Part shown: positions 10,543-22,493 of the stretch, piece by piece
How the letters are laid out: each line of letters opens with the position of its first letter
Position numbering within the stretch: the first letter of the stretch is position 1
Source of the DNA: Paramyrothecium sp. XJ0827
Taxonomy: Eukaryota; Ascomycota; Sordariomycetes; Hypocreales; Stachybotryaceae
Assembly (NCBI GenBank): GCA_020881915.1
Contig: JAJFPB010000006.1
Span: forward strand, 62,001 to 126,000
Length of the DNA: 64,000 nt
Direction: 5' to 3'
The notes under the pieces: generated by a model
What the model saw: only the letters and a program-made list of their open reading frames with translations
Database searches by the model: none
Told to the model about the DNA's origin: nothing
Program-made: the position numbers and the translations under genes

Positions 10543-13500
10543 CCAACTGCCTGGGCTGGTTTTTTCGGGGCCAAGGTTCTATGGGATAGATAGGTGGCTA
10601 AGCTCGGGTATGCGATGTAAAGGGATATTAGGAGTCGACGGGAGGAATGTCGAGATGTGGATGGGGGCTGACTTACTTGCCATCGAGTCTATGCTCAAGG
10701 GAGCTTTGCACTGCCCAAGGGAATATCCACTTCCTACGTGATGATCGTCCATCTTGGACACAAACGGGGTGTGTGTAGCCCATGTCCATACACGATCTCA
10801 ACTCGACACCCACAGTATGACTGGCACGATCATGCTCAGTCCCATAGTCAAGGTCTGATTGTGGATGTTGGCTGTGGATCCAGAAGTGACCTTGTGTTCT
10901 TGCACCCTTGCCGTCGTGTTTTTGATGTGCATGCCTCCAAGGTTGAGAAAGCTTGGCCTAAAGATCGACGTGATGCAATTGGCTGTTCAATGAATCCCCG
11001 CTTTTTGCTGAAGAACCTCAAACGGCTGTAAACGACCATGGCTTGGAAGCACAGAGATATGAGCCAATCAGGATCGGATGGGTCCTGTCAAAGCGTCGAA
11101 GCAAGAAGTGTATACGGCAGGAAGTGGACGAGAGTGGATCGGGTATAATATGAGTAAAGCTGAGGCGGAAAGGGCTCAGGGCCGTACCATGCTGAGGATT
11201 CGGCGTCGCCAGAACACGAGAAACCGGCCCGGCTCCGAGTGACTCGAACCTGAAGATGTTACGTCAAAATCGGACGCTACTGTACAAATAACGCTCTGAT
11301 AGAAACCGACGAAACCGGAAAGTTGACTAGCCAACGATTGGACAGACTTGAAGTGGGTCGTCTGAGCGTGAACGAGACAAGAGTGGAGTCAAGTCGACTT
11401 GATCAGGTGTAGATGGACTCGAACGCCACGATTGGACGACGAGTGAATGTGCTAGCATTGGGGTGGCTGGGGCGTGTTGGAAGGAGCGAATGAAGCAGGA
11501 GTGGGTATCATTACTAAGAACTAGAAGATGAAAAAGACGAGCCAAAGTGGAGGATCGCGAGTAAGGCTAGACTAGCAGTACACGACCTTGCGGTTGATTG
11601 GTCAACAATGTCAAGTCTAGAAGTAGATGAGGATGCAGCTTTCAGTTAAGTAGTGGTCGGATAGAAGTTGATTGGTTAGAGCGGGCTAGTTTGGTAAATG
11701 ATGAGTTAGTGGGGATGAGAGGGAACAGGCTGGGAGTGAACGGTAAGAAAGGTGGTTGGCCAGTTGTGTCTAGGCCCGAGGAGGGTGCAAGGAGTACAGA
11801 GGAGATAGTCCAGATATGGAGGAATAGAAGTGCACAGACGGATGGTAATTGGCTGTTCGGAAGACGAGGTTGGGATGAGGCGTCTGTGGATGAATGGAGG
11901 GACCAGATGTTGACAAGGCGTGCCGAAATGAAGATTGTCGTTGACTGCGAACATGGCGCATGATGACCAGCCGCCGTATGCATCCAGAAGCAAATGAACC
12001 TGCTCCCATGCAACCGAACACTTTCGATTCGTTATTTTGGCTACACAAATGGCGAGGACAGACAGACGGAGCCATCACCTCCAATTGATATCGGACCATA
12101 TGGAGTCAACCTACATCTGGTGGGCTCGATATGCCAACTTCGAGCCAGAGCTGTGCATGGAATCTAGGATGAAATGGTCTGTTGGCCATCTCTTCCTCAG
12201 TCTACGGAGATTCATGCTTGTTCCGTCCGACGGCGACACCGGGTCCAGGCACTAACTGTCACCGTTTGTTGCCACGAAACACAATTAGCATGACGCAGCC
12301 TCGAGTGGCGAAATAGGCGCGTGTCAACAAACACGTAGGACATTCGATTTAGGATGCGCTGCAGATGGCTGAAAGCCTCCATCCGGTGCGGCATATGGAC
12401 TAACTCGGGCGACGCACATGCTTTGAACGGCGCAGGGTGAACATGGCCTTGCCGCGATGGTGCGGTGTTTTCGTGTTACTGTCAATCAGTGACGGGATGA
12501 GATGCCCACCCAACTGGGGAGCGAGCTGCAACCAAAGGGAAAAGGGATCAGCGAAACTCCGAACAGTATCGATAGACAGCAGGCCTTCGGGCCGCATGTC
12601 TTGCTGCTTCTTTCGATTGCTTCTTGTGCCCATCGCTCGGCATGGTACCACTGTGTAGCCGACAGCCTCCGTCAGTTAATGCTGGTCATGCGAGCGACTC
12701 TGAACTCTGTCGATCAATTTCCGTGTACCAAATTGCACAAGTCGAGCGACGGGAAGGTCTTCAAAGTCCGGCTCGGCGGTGCGATAGAAGCGTTGAAGGG
12801 CTGTTGCGTATAATATGCCTACTTCTCCGTCATGTAATCAGCCTTATTAGGCGGCAAGAAAAAAAAGCTTTCCAGAAGGGAGGCAGTTGGCGGGCGCCGG
12901 GTCAATCAACTACTCAATGGTTGACGCAAAGCTTTCATCTGCAATGTTGGTAAAAAAGCTCGGCCATACGAACAGCCTTCTACCATTTGATCCTCTGCTT
13001 TCGACGAGGAGGCTGGGGAAAACACGAGTCCCACCAGTCACAGAAGCAACGACGATGCCCGGAGGCATTGGCTCACGTGACACACCATCGAGTACTAGAT
13101 TCATCCTAGAGCCGCTTCCCTTCTTGGACCTTTAGCTGTAGTTGTACAATACAGCTGGCAAAGCTTTGTTTACTTCTTGTGCCGCACCAAAGCTGGCGTC
13201 GATTTGTGTCTCATATTGGGAGGCCCCGGCAATTTCGATGGTCGCTTTATCTTGCGCTACATCTCATTGCAAGCGCAGTCACGATCAGGCCCAGAGTACT
13301 TGAACACAAATTGGTGGGGGCCAATAGTATCTCGACATATGTCATGGTACTATACGGTACATGAATATGACTAGATGACGAGTCTACACTCGTTTTCGAA
13401 ATGGTGCCCTCAACGAGCATAACACATACTCCAGCAGCTGGAAGGCTCTTCACCAATTGGTGCCTCCTTTCCTTTCTTTAAATACCCTCTCAAGGGCATG

Positions 13501-13719
13501 ACTTATTTGTCGAATGTCCCTAGATGATAGGATGGTCAAGTGACTTCCGGAAGTGGGGTTATCTTTTGTCCGCGCTTCCTTAAGCGTCTCTCACGTTGTT
13601 CGAAAGGCAGAAGACGATCGCGATTGCAAGCTCCTGATCATATCTACCCTGCTACTACCGCAGCCTGCCTTGTTGGCTAGGCAAAGTCGCCAAACATTTC
13701 TTCCTGAGTTAGACGTACC
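10543..13719. other. Long intergenic stretch, no gene recognised
   Basis: Overlapping open frames occur on both strands around 11642-12100 and 12400-12950, but none shows a domain, signal peptide or convincing splice pattern. A TTTAAATA box near 13480 precedes the Zn2Cys6 gene at 13720 and may belong to its promoter. Confidence 0.45.
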
Positions 13720-15992
13720 ATGTCTTCCTCATTCCGCACTTTGTTGCCGGCTGAACCCCGCGGAGAGGTCAACGTCGCTGCCGCCTTGCCAGAAAAGCCA
13801 ATCCGACGGACTAATGTTTCCGTAGCGTGCTTGCCGTGCCAAAAGGCAAAGACAAAGGTTCACGAGCATCTATAACCTTGCTTCCGGCTTGCACCATGTT
13901 AAGACTTGCCTTTTCTAGTGTAGTGGCGAACGCCCTGTCTGCCATCGCTGTAGCACCCGGGCCTCACCCTGCGAATACGATATCCGACCCAAACACACCC
14001 GTATTTCCTCTCTGCGACATACAGATCAACAATTCCGTGAACTTTATACATACTTGCGAACGAGGCCATGGAGCGAAGCGTTGGAGATACTAAAACGCAT
14101 CAGAGGGAACTTGGATCCTCTAGCTGTAGTTCAGTTCATTAGGGACGGCGACGTCCTTCTCCACAACTCCTCGCTCGAGGGTAGAGCTAATGATCCTTCA
14201 AGCCAAGGAGACAAAAATGGTCATAATCCTAGCGATATATTACCCGATTGCTCCATCGCCTCCCCCTGGACTACTATTGCCAGTCATGAACAAGTGCAAT
14301 ATCTTATCAACATTTTTATCGAAAAGGAACAGGCATTTCTCATGTCTTTCATCGACAAAGACATGTTTCTTGCAGACATGCAGGCGAAGCCCGAGCGATT
14401 TCATAATGGTCGATTTTGCTCTGCACTGCTAGTCAATGCCATCTGCTCCATCACTGCGGTAGGATTTGTATTGAAAACAGTATTAGGTTGCGTTACTGAC
14501 GGTGGTCTCTTAGTGTCGTTCTAGGATTGCTATGGAAGCAAACTTCGCGAAGAAACGTGGTCTAGGGGAAGCGTTCTTTACTGAAGCTAAGACACTACTC
14601 GACTTGGAGTACGGACGTCCTTCGATCTCTACAACACAGGCCCTCTTCATCATGTTTTCTTATTCTTGCCGGATGGGACAAGACCGAGCAGGGAACACCT
14701 ACAGAGCAACAGGTTATGAAATGATGAAGCGCATGATGCCGAGTATGAAAAGAACACTTGCAAATCCTGCATGTCGGGCTGACAGTCGCCGAGCCATATC
14801 CAGAGCCATATGGGGCATATTCTGTTTTGATAGGTCAGCTAGCAGCCCCCCTCCCGTACGGCTCCTTTGGTAGTGTCACAATTTCTCGAACTCACTTAAC
14901 TCACAGTATATGCTCTTCTGCCTACCTGCGGCCATCGCTTATCCCCGTGCCCAACGTGCCTCAGCCGCATCAGATACGTATTGATTCGAATCGAAAGCAG
15001 GGCGACGAAGAAGCACAAGGGTTAGCCACACCACCCCCTGGCCACGAAGATGAGCATATAGCATTCAGAAATATGTGTGATCTTTCCGAGATCTTGAATG
15101 AGATCTTGGATGTGGGTGGACAAGGTGGTCCGGGCAGAACCATAAAGACTAGATTGCAGCTGGCTCTCTTATACAGCAAGTTACAGAAGGGAGCATCCAG
15201 ATTACCATTGGAAGAAGATGTTGGGAAACATTCTCGGGAGCATTCTCATGTGTGGTAGGTCGCGCTAATGCCCTTGTCATTAACATAACTTCAACTTGAC
15301 TTAGGGCTTATCACCACTTGGTCGCTGTCATTATTACACGATTCCTGCAACATTACGACAATTGGATGCCATCACCACTACAACATCCCACAGATGTGTG
15401 TATCCACCATTGCCAGAGTATTATGAAGCACGTGGATCGACATCTAGCTCGATATCCTTCCGAGCGCCAGGGCTGCCTGACGACACTTTACTTTGCCTAC
15501 TCAAGTGCCATTACCCTCGTCGATCTTATCACAATCTCTTCATCCGTGGCGCATACGTTTTCGCAAGCCTGTCAGGTATTTCACGAAGCAACAGAGGAGT
15601 ACCCGCTGTCGAACCTGTTGCTTGAAGGCCTGCTGGCTGTGGCGGGGCGATTGAACGTACATCTGCCTGAAGATACCGCGCCCTACTTTAGCAACTTGAA
15701 TATAGCGAGGCGGGAACATGAGCTGATACTTTTTGGCTTTGTCGTTCCAGTGCACACAGGACGGATGGAACTATTATTAGATGATGAATTAGAGTTCGTC
15801 CCCGAAGAGGCAGGAATTGAACTGGGTTATCTACTTGCGAGGCTCGATACAAACACTGTCAGGTAATGATGAGAAAAATGCTTGGCATATTCAAGGGAGT
15901 AGTCGAATGAGCTAATCCCGTGGCGTTTCGCCAGGCAGGCTAGCATCCATATACACGAACGAAGGCCTCTAGGACAAAGCAGAGAAGTTTGA
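13720..15992 (+). CDS. Zn2Cys6 transcription factor with fungal middle-homology domain
   Basis: Nuclear DNA-binding regulator; target unknown. Six exons: 13720-13857, 13919-14458, 14514-14833, 14907-15254, 15305-15862 and 15935-15992, giving 653 aa. The first intron lies between residues 46 and 47, and joining restores a perfect binuclear cluster: CLPCQKAKTK then CSGERPVCHRC then SPC (C-x2-C-x6-C-x6-C-x2-C-x6-C). The fungal_trans domain follows (FLMSFIDKDMFLADM, GRPSISTTQALFIMFSYSCR, RRAISRAIWGIFCFD). Introns 2-5 are 50-73 nt with canonical ends and keep the frame. Without the last intron the protein stops at 15866; with it (branch GCTAATCC, end GCCAG) it gains 19 residues. Either end is possible. 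The gene appears intact. Confidence 0.85.
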
Positions 15993-16921
15993 CCTACAGA
16001 TGATGGGGATTCGCAAGACGAAGCTGATAGCATACCATTCCTTCACACCAACAAACATGAACAATTTGGTCTATGCTTGGCATTCTACGGGAGCATCGGT
16101 TTGATGGAGACGTCCATTCGCTTCTCCAATCGGGGTTTAGATTATCCTAGTACGCGATCGTCTATTCCAATCCTATCAACCTAATTACAGCGACAATAGC
16201 GAAAGTAGACGTGACATCAGGCATGGAGGGCCAAAGAGCCTAGATACCGTCATGGATATGCGAAAATGTCTACGTCATATGGAACCTCTATCTTTAGTAA
16301 TAAACGATACCCAAGGATGTTGTTATGTGAGATGCACATCGGCATGTGACTAGAACGCGTTGAACTTTGCGAAACAGATACTCTTGAGAGCGACTATTTG
16401 ATCTGGGAACCAATGGGTAACGGGCCAAGGAGGATATGCCATTTTCACTTTTGAATACTGAGACCAGGCAGGGTCCAGCCGGCACTCAAACTGAGGCTAA
16501 GATGGCCGACAGTGCGAGAGGCCTTGGTCATTTAGCTTGTTGCTGTGCTAAATCCCGGTCTCAAGTATTGAAACATCATCGGGGAAGAATGTATGAACGT
16601 CCAATCTATATGCGGATACTAGTGGCTTGAAACTCAAGTTTAGTGATGCAGGATCATTGCTGTGATCAAGCCTGATCACTGTTCTCGGTAATCCTGGGAA
16701 TAGAGCGGGTTGGGAGAGAGGTGGAGTCTGATAAATCTTCGTGGCAGAAAAGGTTCGCCCCCCAACTGGTTCCTTCCAGTCCACATTCCTAACATGTCAC
16801 TCATCTAGTCACAGGCATTGGGTGTATCGTCTTAAAATCGCACCGCCAGCCGCCTTACCTTCACCTGCCAGACGTGACTTCCTCCTGTTGTCGGACATGA
16901 TAATTGAAGATACCACAACAG
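15993..16921. other. Intergenic up to the Copia LTR, nothing recognised
   Basis: No coding frame with support. The last bases before the LTR (AACAG) do not match the five bases after the 3' LTR (CTTCA). Confidence 0.5.
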
Positions 16922-17032
16922 TGTTGGAGGTCACGTGTGCGGACGATCAAGTCTGTGGCAAACTGTATATAAGCGGTGACTCTTCCACCTCTCATTGTGT
17001 AATAAGTAACCCGCAATCTTTCCATTTCAACA
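16922..17032 (+). repeat. 5' LTR of the Copia element
   Basis: 111 bp, TGTTGG...CAACA, with a TATATAA box in the middle. Two substitutions separate it from the 3' LTR. Confidence 0.93.
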
Positions 17033-17046
17033 GGTTATGAGCCCGG
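17033..17046 (+). other. Copia primer-binding site (internal initiator-Met tRNA)
   Basis: GGTTATGAGCCCGG directly abuts the 5' LTR. It is complementary to the anticodon arm of eukaryotic initiator tRNA-Met (GGGCTCATAACC core), the half-tRNA priming mode known for Copia elements. Confidence 0.8.
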
Positions 17047-17290
17047 ACGGCTAAACTAAATCTAAAAAGCTGAGTCTCCTATCTAATCATCTATCCCTTA
17101 CTCACAAGGACCTTACAGTCCCTTCCACTGCACTGGAGACTCAACAGTGACCTTGGATGCTGCCACGATCAGGATCCTTATCTTCCTGTCTCCTATACGA
17201 AAAACCCACCGCTTGATCATTACCAAGTATCACAACGGGGGGTTGAGTTGTGGAACACCAACTTCACCATGGTTCCGTCCGCTTCACGCC

Positions 17291-17371
17291 GCTTCCGGCA
17301 GCTTCTCGCTGTTTCCGGCAGCTTCTCGCTGTTTCCGTCAATCTCCTCGCTGTTTCCGTCAGTTCCTCGCT
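17291..17371 (+). repeat. 20-bp tandem repeat in the Copia leader
   Basis: Four copies of a unit like GCTTCCGGCAGCTTCTCGCT: two nearly exact, then two with CCGTCA variants and one extra base. It lies between the primer-binding site and the gag start. Confidence 0.85.
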
Positions 17372-17623
17372 GCTTGTGCCATACTTCTCGCTGGCCTTGA
17401 TAGCCTGCCGCTGCTATCTGTGAAAAGGACAGGCTGGACCCCTTGTCTTACCTCTACTTTCGTCGAAAACAACTAAACAACGTCAACACATCACCTTACA
17501 GTTTGGTACAAATTCACCTTCCTCTCTTTAAGGACAAAGACGCGGGGTTAGTCCTACAAAATTAGGAACAAAGATTGTTTACAGAGGAAGGGCTTTTTGA
17601 ACCGAACTGTACGTTACTCCAAT

Positions 17624-20600
17624 ATGTCAGAAGGTAAAGACTCGAGCCTAAGCGGAAACCTTTCCGGAGTTGCCAAACTCGAATCCTCTGGAGGCTGGAT
17701 CAACTGGAACGAGGAAATCCGAGACCTATTGGCCCTGTCTGGCTATGGCGATCTCCTGGAGAGAAAACGAGACCCACCGGTGCAAGGAAGTCTCTCGGAA
17801 GTCGACTTCGAAGAAAAGCTAGATGCTTGGCACCAGAGACAAGCTCGGGCGTGCGGGGCAGTCCGTTATCGACTTGGTTTCCGTCCCAAACAGGAAGTCC
17901 AAGGTCTCAATAACGTAGCCAACATCCTCAAAACGTTGGAGCAACACTTCAAACCCAAGGGCAGTAGTGTATTCCACGACCTCCAGCAAAGGCTTGATCG
18001 ACTTACTCTGGACAACTGCGAAAACGTATCTGACTTCTCTCGGCAATTACGGAAGGCCCGAGACCAAATCCTTCAACTAGACGAAACCAGTCAAATCGGA
18101 GAGCCACAACTGATGGATAAGTTCCTCAGTGGTCTTGGACCCAAGTATCATGTATTCCTCACTGCATTTCTTCAGAGCCATAGCCCGCTACCCGAACGGA
18201 ATCTCGAGGGCATCATCATCAAAGCAGCTACTACTATTGAAGAAGCCACTAGAGCTGCCGAGCAGGAAGAACATAGCCAGCGGATGCAGCAACAGGACCA
18301 AGACGAAGTTACGAATGCTCTCGCCATCCATGCCGAGCCTGTCATACAGCTCATGGCATACCAGGGCCAAGGGTTGAGCGATTTGCTCGAGCAAGTGCAT
18401 GTGCTGGATAGCGGAGCTTCGATGCACACCTTTTGCAAAAGGGATAACTTCAGTACCCTTCGCCCCTGGAGCGGCGGACAGACGGTTGGAATCGGCGAGG
18501 CACAAATCACCCCTCAGGGACTGGGAAACTATATCCTACGGCTAAAAGGACTTGGTAGCCCGCGACAACTAGCTCTCGAAAACTCAGTATACTCCCCAGA
18601 AGGACGTGTCAACCTTGTTTCGATATCTGCTTTAACAAGGAAGGGGGCAAAGATCTCTTTCGACAACAACCAAGCCACTGTGGTGCATGACAACCGAGTA
18701 GTCCTGACAGCAACTGTACGATCAGGGATCTACGTTGTGGACCAACCAGATGAAGCAATCAACGCTGCCTTGGCGTCACTGGCTATTAGCGACCCCGAAC
18801 TTCAAATATGGCATGAAAGACTCGGCCATCTGAGCGAGAACGGAATCAAAGCCCTGAAGGGAATGGCACACGGCATTCACCCGATTCAACGCGGCCGAAA
18901 CTGCGAACCATGTATAGTTGGGAAACAGAAAGAGCGACCACACCGAAAGTCAATCCGCAAAGGAACGTATCCGTTAGAATGCGTCCATGCAGACATTGCA
19001 GGACCCTTTCCCGACAGAGCATATAACGGCTCGCGATATTGGATTGTCTTCGTGGACGACTTTACCTGCATGGGCTGGGCATACGCAGTCAAGGAAAAGT
19101 CCGAGTTCACGAGACATTTCAAACACCTCCTCGACACATACGAGAGACCGGAACGTCGATGCCATTACCTCCACGTCGACCAGGGTGGCGAAAACCGCAG
19201 TGACCAGCTATGCACCTTTTGCGATAACAAGGGCATCATGATTCGCTATACCGCGACCGATCAGCATGAGCAGAACGGGGTTGCGGAGGCCTTCAATCGA
19301 GTGCTTCAGGAGAAGGTTACTCCCACACTCGAGCGATCAAACTTGCCGCGAAACCTTTGGCCCTATATCCTCTACGCGGCTGTGTACGTACGGAATAGGA
19401 GCCCCAGCAAGGTCCTTAACAAGACCCCTATGAGGCATGGTTCGGAGACAAACCAGACCTCTCTCACATCCGTGTTCTTGGCGCAAATGGCTGGGCAGTA
19501 TTGCCACCCGCCAAGAGACAAAAACTGCGTGAGAAGACGATTCAATGTCGACTTCTTGGATATCAAGGCTCTAGTAACTACATCGTTATGGACGACAAGA
19601 ATCGAGTCTTCATCGCCAACAACGTCATCTTCGACGAATCCAGCTTCCACAACACATCGGCGGGAACACCTATTGGATCAAAGAAAACGAGAAGCGAAGG
19701 TCCCACCTTGTATTCGGAAATAAAGCTTTCGCCCAAGAGGACAGCTCCGTCACGACACGACATTACCCCACAGGTTGAGGAGACTACGTCGGAAGATGAA
19801 GCAGAAACCATCAACGTGCGAACATCTGAACCTCCTCTTGACTCAACCGAGGCGCCATACCGAGATGAAGAGTTCCGGGTCTCACAGAGATCGACCAAGG
19901 CAAAACTTCCTTCGAGGTACCTACTCCTAGGAGCCAATACTCTTACTAACCTCGTGTGCGCTCATGTCAATCTTGCGGCTTCCTTGGAAGACGAGGTGGA
20001 GCCTCGAACGATAAGGGAAGCCCGAGATTCTCTTCAGTGGGAGAACTGGGTCAAGGGAATGACTACCGAGATGGAATCCATTGAGGAGAACGAAGTCTAC
20101 ACCTTGGTAAAGTTGCCACCGGACCGGAAGGTACTGAGGGGCAAATGGGTGTTCAAACTCAAGAGGGGAGCCAATGGAGAAATCCTGCGGTTCAAAGCAC
20201 GCTACGTGGTCCGAGGCTTCGAGCAACAAGAGGGAATCGACTACAACGAGACATTCGCCTCAGTTGTTAAGCCCATGACATACAAGGCAATCTTTGCCAT
20301 AGCCGCAGCGCTTGACCTCGAGCTCGAACAAATGGACGTCAAAACTGCTTTTCTCTACGGGAATATCGACGAAGAGATCTACGTTGGGCAGCCAGAGAGT
20401 TTCGATGACGGAACCGGAAGAGTCTGGAAACTGCGAAAGGCCTTATACGGGTTAAAGCAATCACCCAGAATATGGTACCAGACTCTCGCTTTGTTCCTCC
20501 AAGAGCAGGGGTTCCAGCCTCTTGTTTCCGACATGGGCGTCTTCGTCAAAGACCAAACCTACATTGCCGTTTACGTGGATGACTTGCTCATCGCAGGCCC

Positions 20601-21548
20601 ATCAAAGGGGACATTGAAATGATTAAACAAAGCCTCAACAAGCGGTTCAGCATGACAGACCTTGGGCCCTGCCATTTCTACCTAGGCATGTCTATTACTC
20701 GAAACCGCAGACAGCGGATACTGAGCCTGTCACAAGAGGGGTACATTGAGAAAGTCCTGGAGGAATTCGGACTATGGGACTCCAAACCGACTGCGACCCC
20801 AGTGGCAACGGCGAAGCTAGAACCCGCGCTTGACGAGGACGAAGCCAACTCAGATCGCAAGCACTGGTACGCCAAAGCAATCGGGTGTCTGATGTACGCA
20901 ATGCTGGGCACCAGACCAGACATCGCATTCGGCGTCTCGCTCTGCAGCCGTTATCTCGCTAAACCTACTAAGACTCACGAAGCCGCGGTGAAACGCATCA
21001 TGAGGTACCTACGAGGAACCTGCGATTTCAAGCTCAAGTTCCAAGGAGACCTTCGCCCATTGACGGGATATACGGACTCTGACTGGGCCCGGAGACACCG
21101 AGACTCGACGGTCCACTGCCGGGTATATCTTCAATATCGGCAGCGGTGCAATCAGCTGGGCTGCAAAGCGGCAGCAGTCGGTGGCCCTGTCTACTTGCGA
21201 GGCCGAATACATGGGGCAAACACAGGCAACTAAGGAGGCCATTTGGCTGCGGACCTTACTGCAAGAACTCTTGAGAGGTGTAGATGCCACAAACCAATTA
21301 GCTGCTACAATCATCTACGGCGATAATCAGGGTGCCATAGCGATGGCTAAGAACCCCAGTACCACTCCCGTACGAAGCACATTGCAATTCAAGAGCATTT
21401 TGTGCGAGAAAAGACGGCCAGCGGAGAGGTTGAGATGAAATATATCCCGACCGACAAACAAGTGGCTGATGGACTCACAAAAGCACTCCCCAAGGATCGT
21501 TTTCAGGTGTTCCGGAAGGCCCTGGGAGTTGTCGGACCGGATGAGTAA
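17624..21548 (+). pseudogene. Copia gag-pol polyprotein, four frame breaks
   Basis: Starts at ATG 17624 (MSEGKDSS). Gag has a copia-type (UBN2-like) domain. The protease motif is VLDSGASMH near residue 262. The integrase shows the pre-integrase zinc motif (HERLGH...CEPC) and D-D-E residues in HADIAGPF, HVDQGGE and NGVAEAFN. The reverse transcriptase has QMDVKTAFLYG and YVDD; the RNase H has TGYTDSDW and [10 protein letters not shown]. No CCHC knuckle is present between gag and protease. Single-base frame breaks occur near 19427 (deletion), 20608 (deletion, G run), 21089 (extra C) and 21367 (deletion), all in or beside short homopolymers. The reading after the last shift ends at TAA 21546-21548. 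Inactive as written, or affected by assembly errors. Confidence 0.9.
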
Positions 21549-21734
21549 AGCTATTCGGGCCAGAAAGAGGATCCACGCTACGAGGCTTTGCGGTTTCTGA
21601 AACACATTCAACACGTGTTACCCTGAGTCACTGCGCGAGGATCCAGTGGGAGTCTACTACCCCGATTACCATGTACAATGGCAGCTCGTCCAACTCACCT
21701 CAACAACCGCTAGAAGGTCAGTAAGTGACCCGGC

Positions 21735-22190
21735 CGCACTGGTTGCAATTCCCGACCAGACCAAGAAGATCTGGCAAAAGACGAACTCGAAGGCTCGGGG
21801 GCTGTGTCAGCGGACCAAAGCCGGGAAGGAAAGCTGCATGGGTTGCAAGTCCTGGACCAGGCCATGGAACCTTGGTACTGCGAGCAGCCGCAGTTATTGC
21901 CAACGAGCACCAGGGCCCCAGGCTGCTAACACGGCCTGGCGCGCTACTAATACGGCGTAATGGATCTGGCAAAAGATGACTCGAAGGCTTCGGGGCTGTA
22001 CAAGTGGACCGAAGCCGGGAAGGCCGCTGCCTGGGTTGCAATTCCGGACCAGACCATGGACCTTGGTACTGCTAACAGCCGCAGTGATCGCCAACGGGCA
22101 CCAAGGACAGATGCTGCTAACACGGCGCAATGGATCTGGCAAAAGATGAGCTTCCGGCTTTGGGTGCGGTACTCAGTGGACTGAAGCCGT
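21735..22190 (+). repeat. Long tandem repeats in the Copia 3' region
   Basis: A block starting GATCTGGCAAAAGA occurs at 21768, 21963 and 22133, giving periods of 195 and 170 bp and a partial third copy. Shared internal pieces include GACCAGACCA, CCTTGGTACTGC and GCTGCTAACACGGC. The block lies after the polyprotein stop and inside the element. Confidence 0.85.
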
Positions 22191-22382
22191 GAAGAGTAGA
22201 TACCGAGGCGGGCTGCAGTGGGAGCCTTGTCCTATCCAAGACAATATTCCCCACGAGCCCGGGACGGCATCGATATTTCCAGTAACACTCTTTCCTCTTT
22301 TCACCCACGAAGGTGTTTTAAGGTTTTAATGAGGTTGCTGAGAACTGGTAGACTGAGTACCACCGCCTTGCTCGAGTGGGAG

Positions 22383-22493
22383 TGTTGGAGGTCACGTGTG
22401 TGGACGATCAAGTCTGTGGCAAACTGTATATAAGCGGTGACTCTTCCACCTCTCATTGTGTAATAAGTAACCAGCAATCTTTCCATTTCAACA
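22383..22493 (+). repeat. 3' LTR of the Copia element
   Basis: 111 bp, preceded by the purine tract GAGTGGGAG and followed directly by the tail of a broken host gene. Confidence 0.93.

Larger units (their letters stand above)
16922..22493 (+). mobile_element. Ty1/Copia LTR retrotransposon with short LTRs
   Basis: A 5.57-kb element bounded by two 111-bp LTRs that differ at two positions, so insertion or recombination was recent. Order: 5' LTR, primer-binding site, leader with a 20-bp tandem repeat, gag-pol frame (protease, integrase, reverse transcriptase, RNase H: the Copia order), a ~830-bp 3' region with long tandem repeats, a short purine tract (GAGTGGGAG) and the 3' LTR. The frame is broken by four one-base indels. 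No 5-bp target duplication is visible at the ends. It abuts a broken F-box-like gene on its right. Confidence 0.92.

Noticed and set aside
11642..12099. Overlapping frames of about 100 codons on both strands
   Set aside because: No domain, no splice pattern and no start context; composition looks non-coding.
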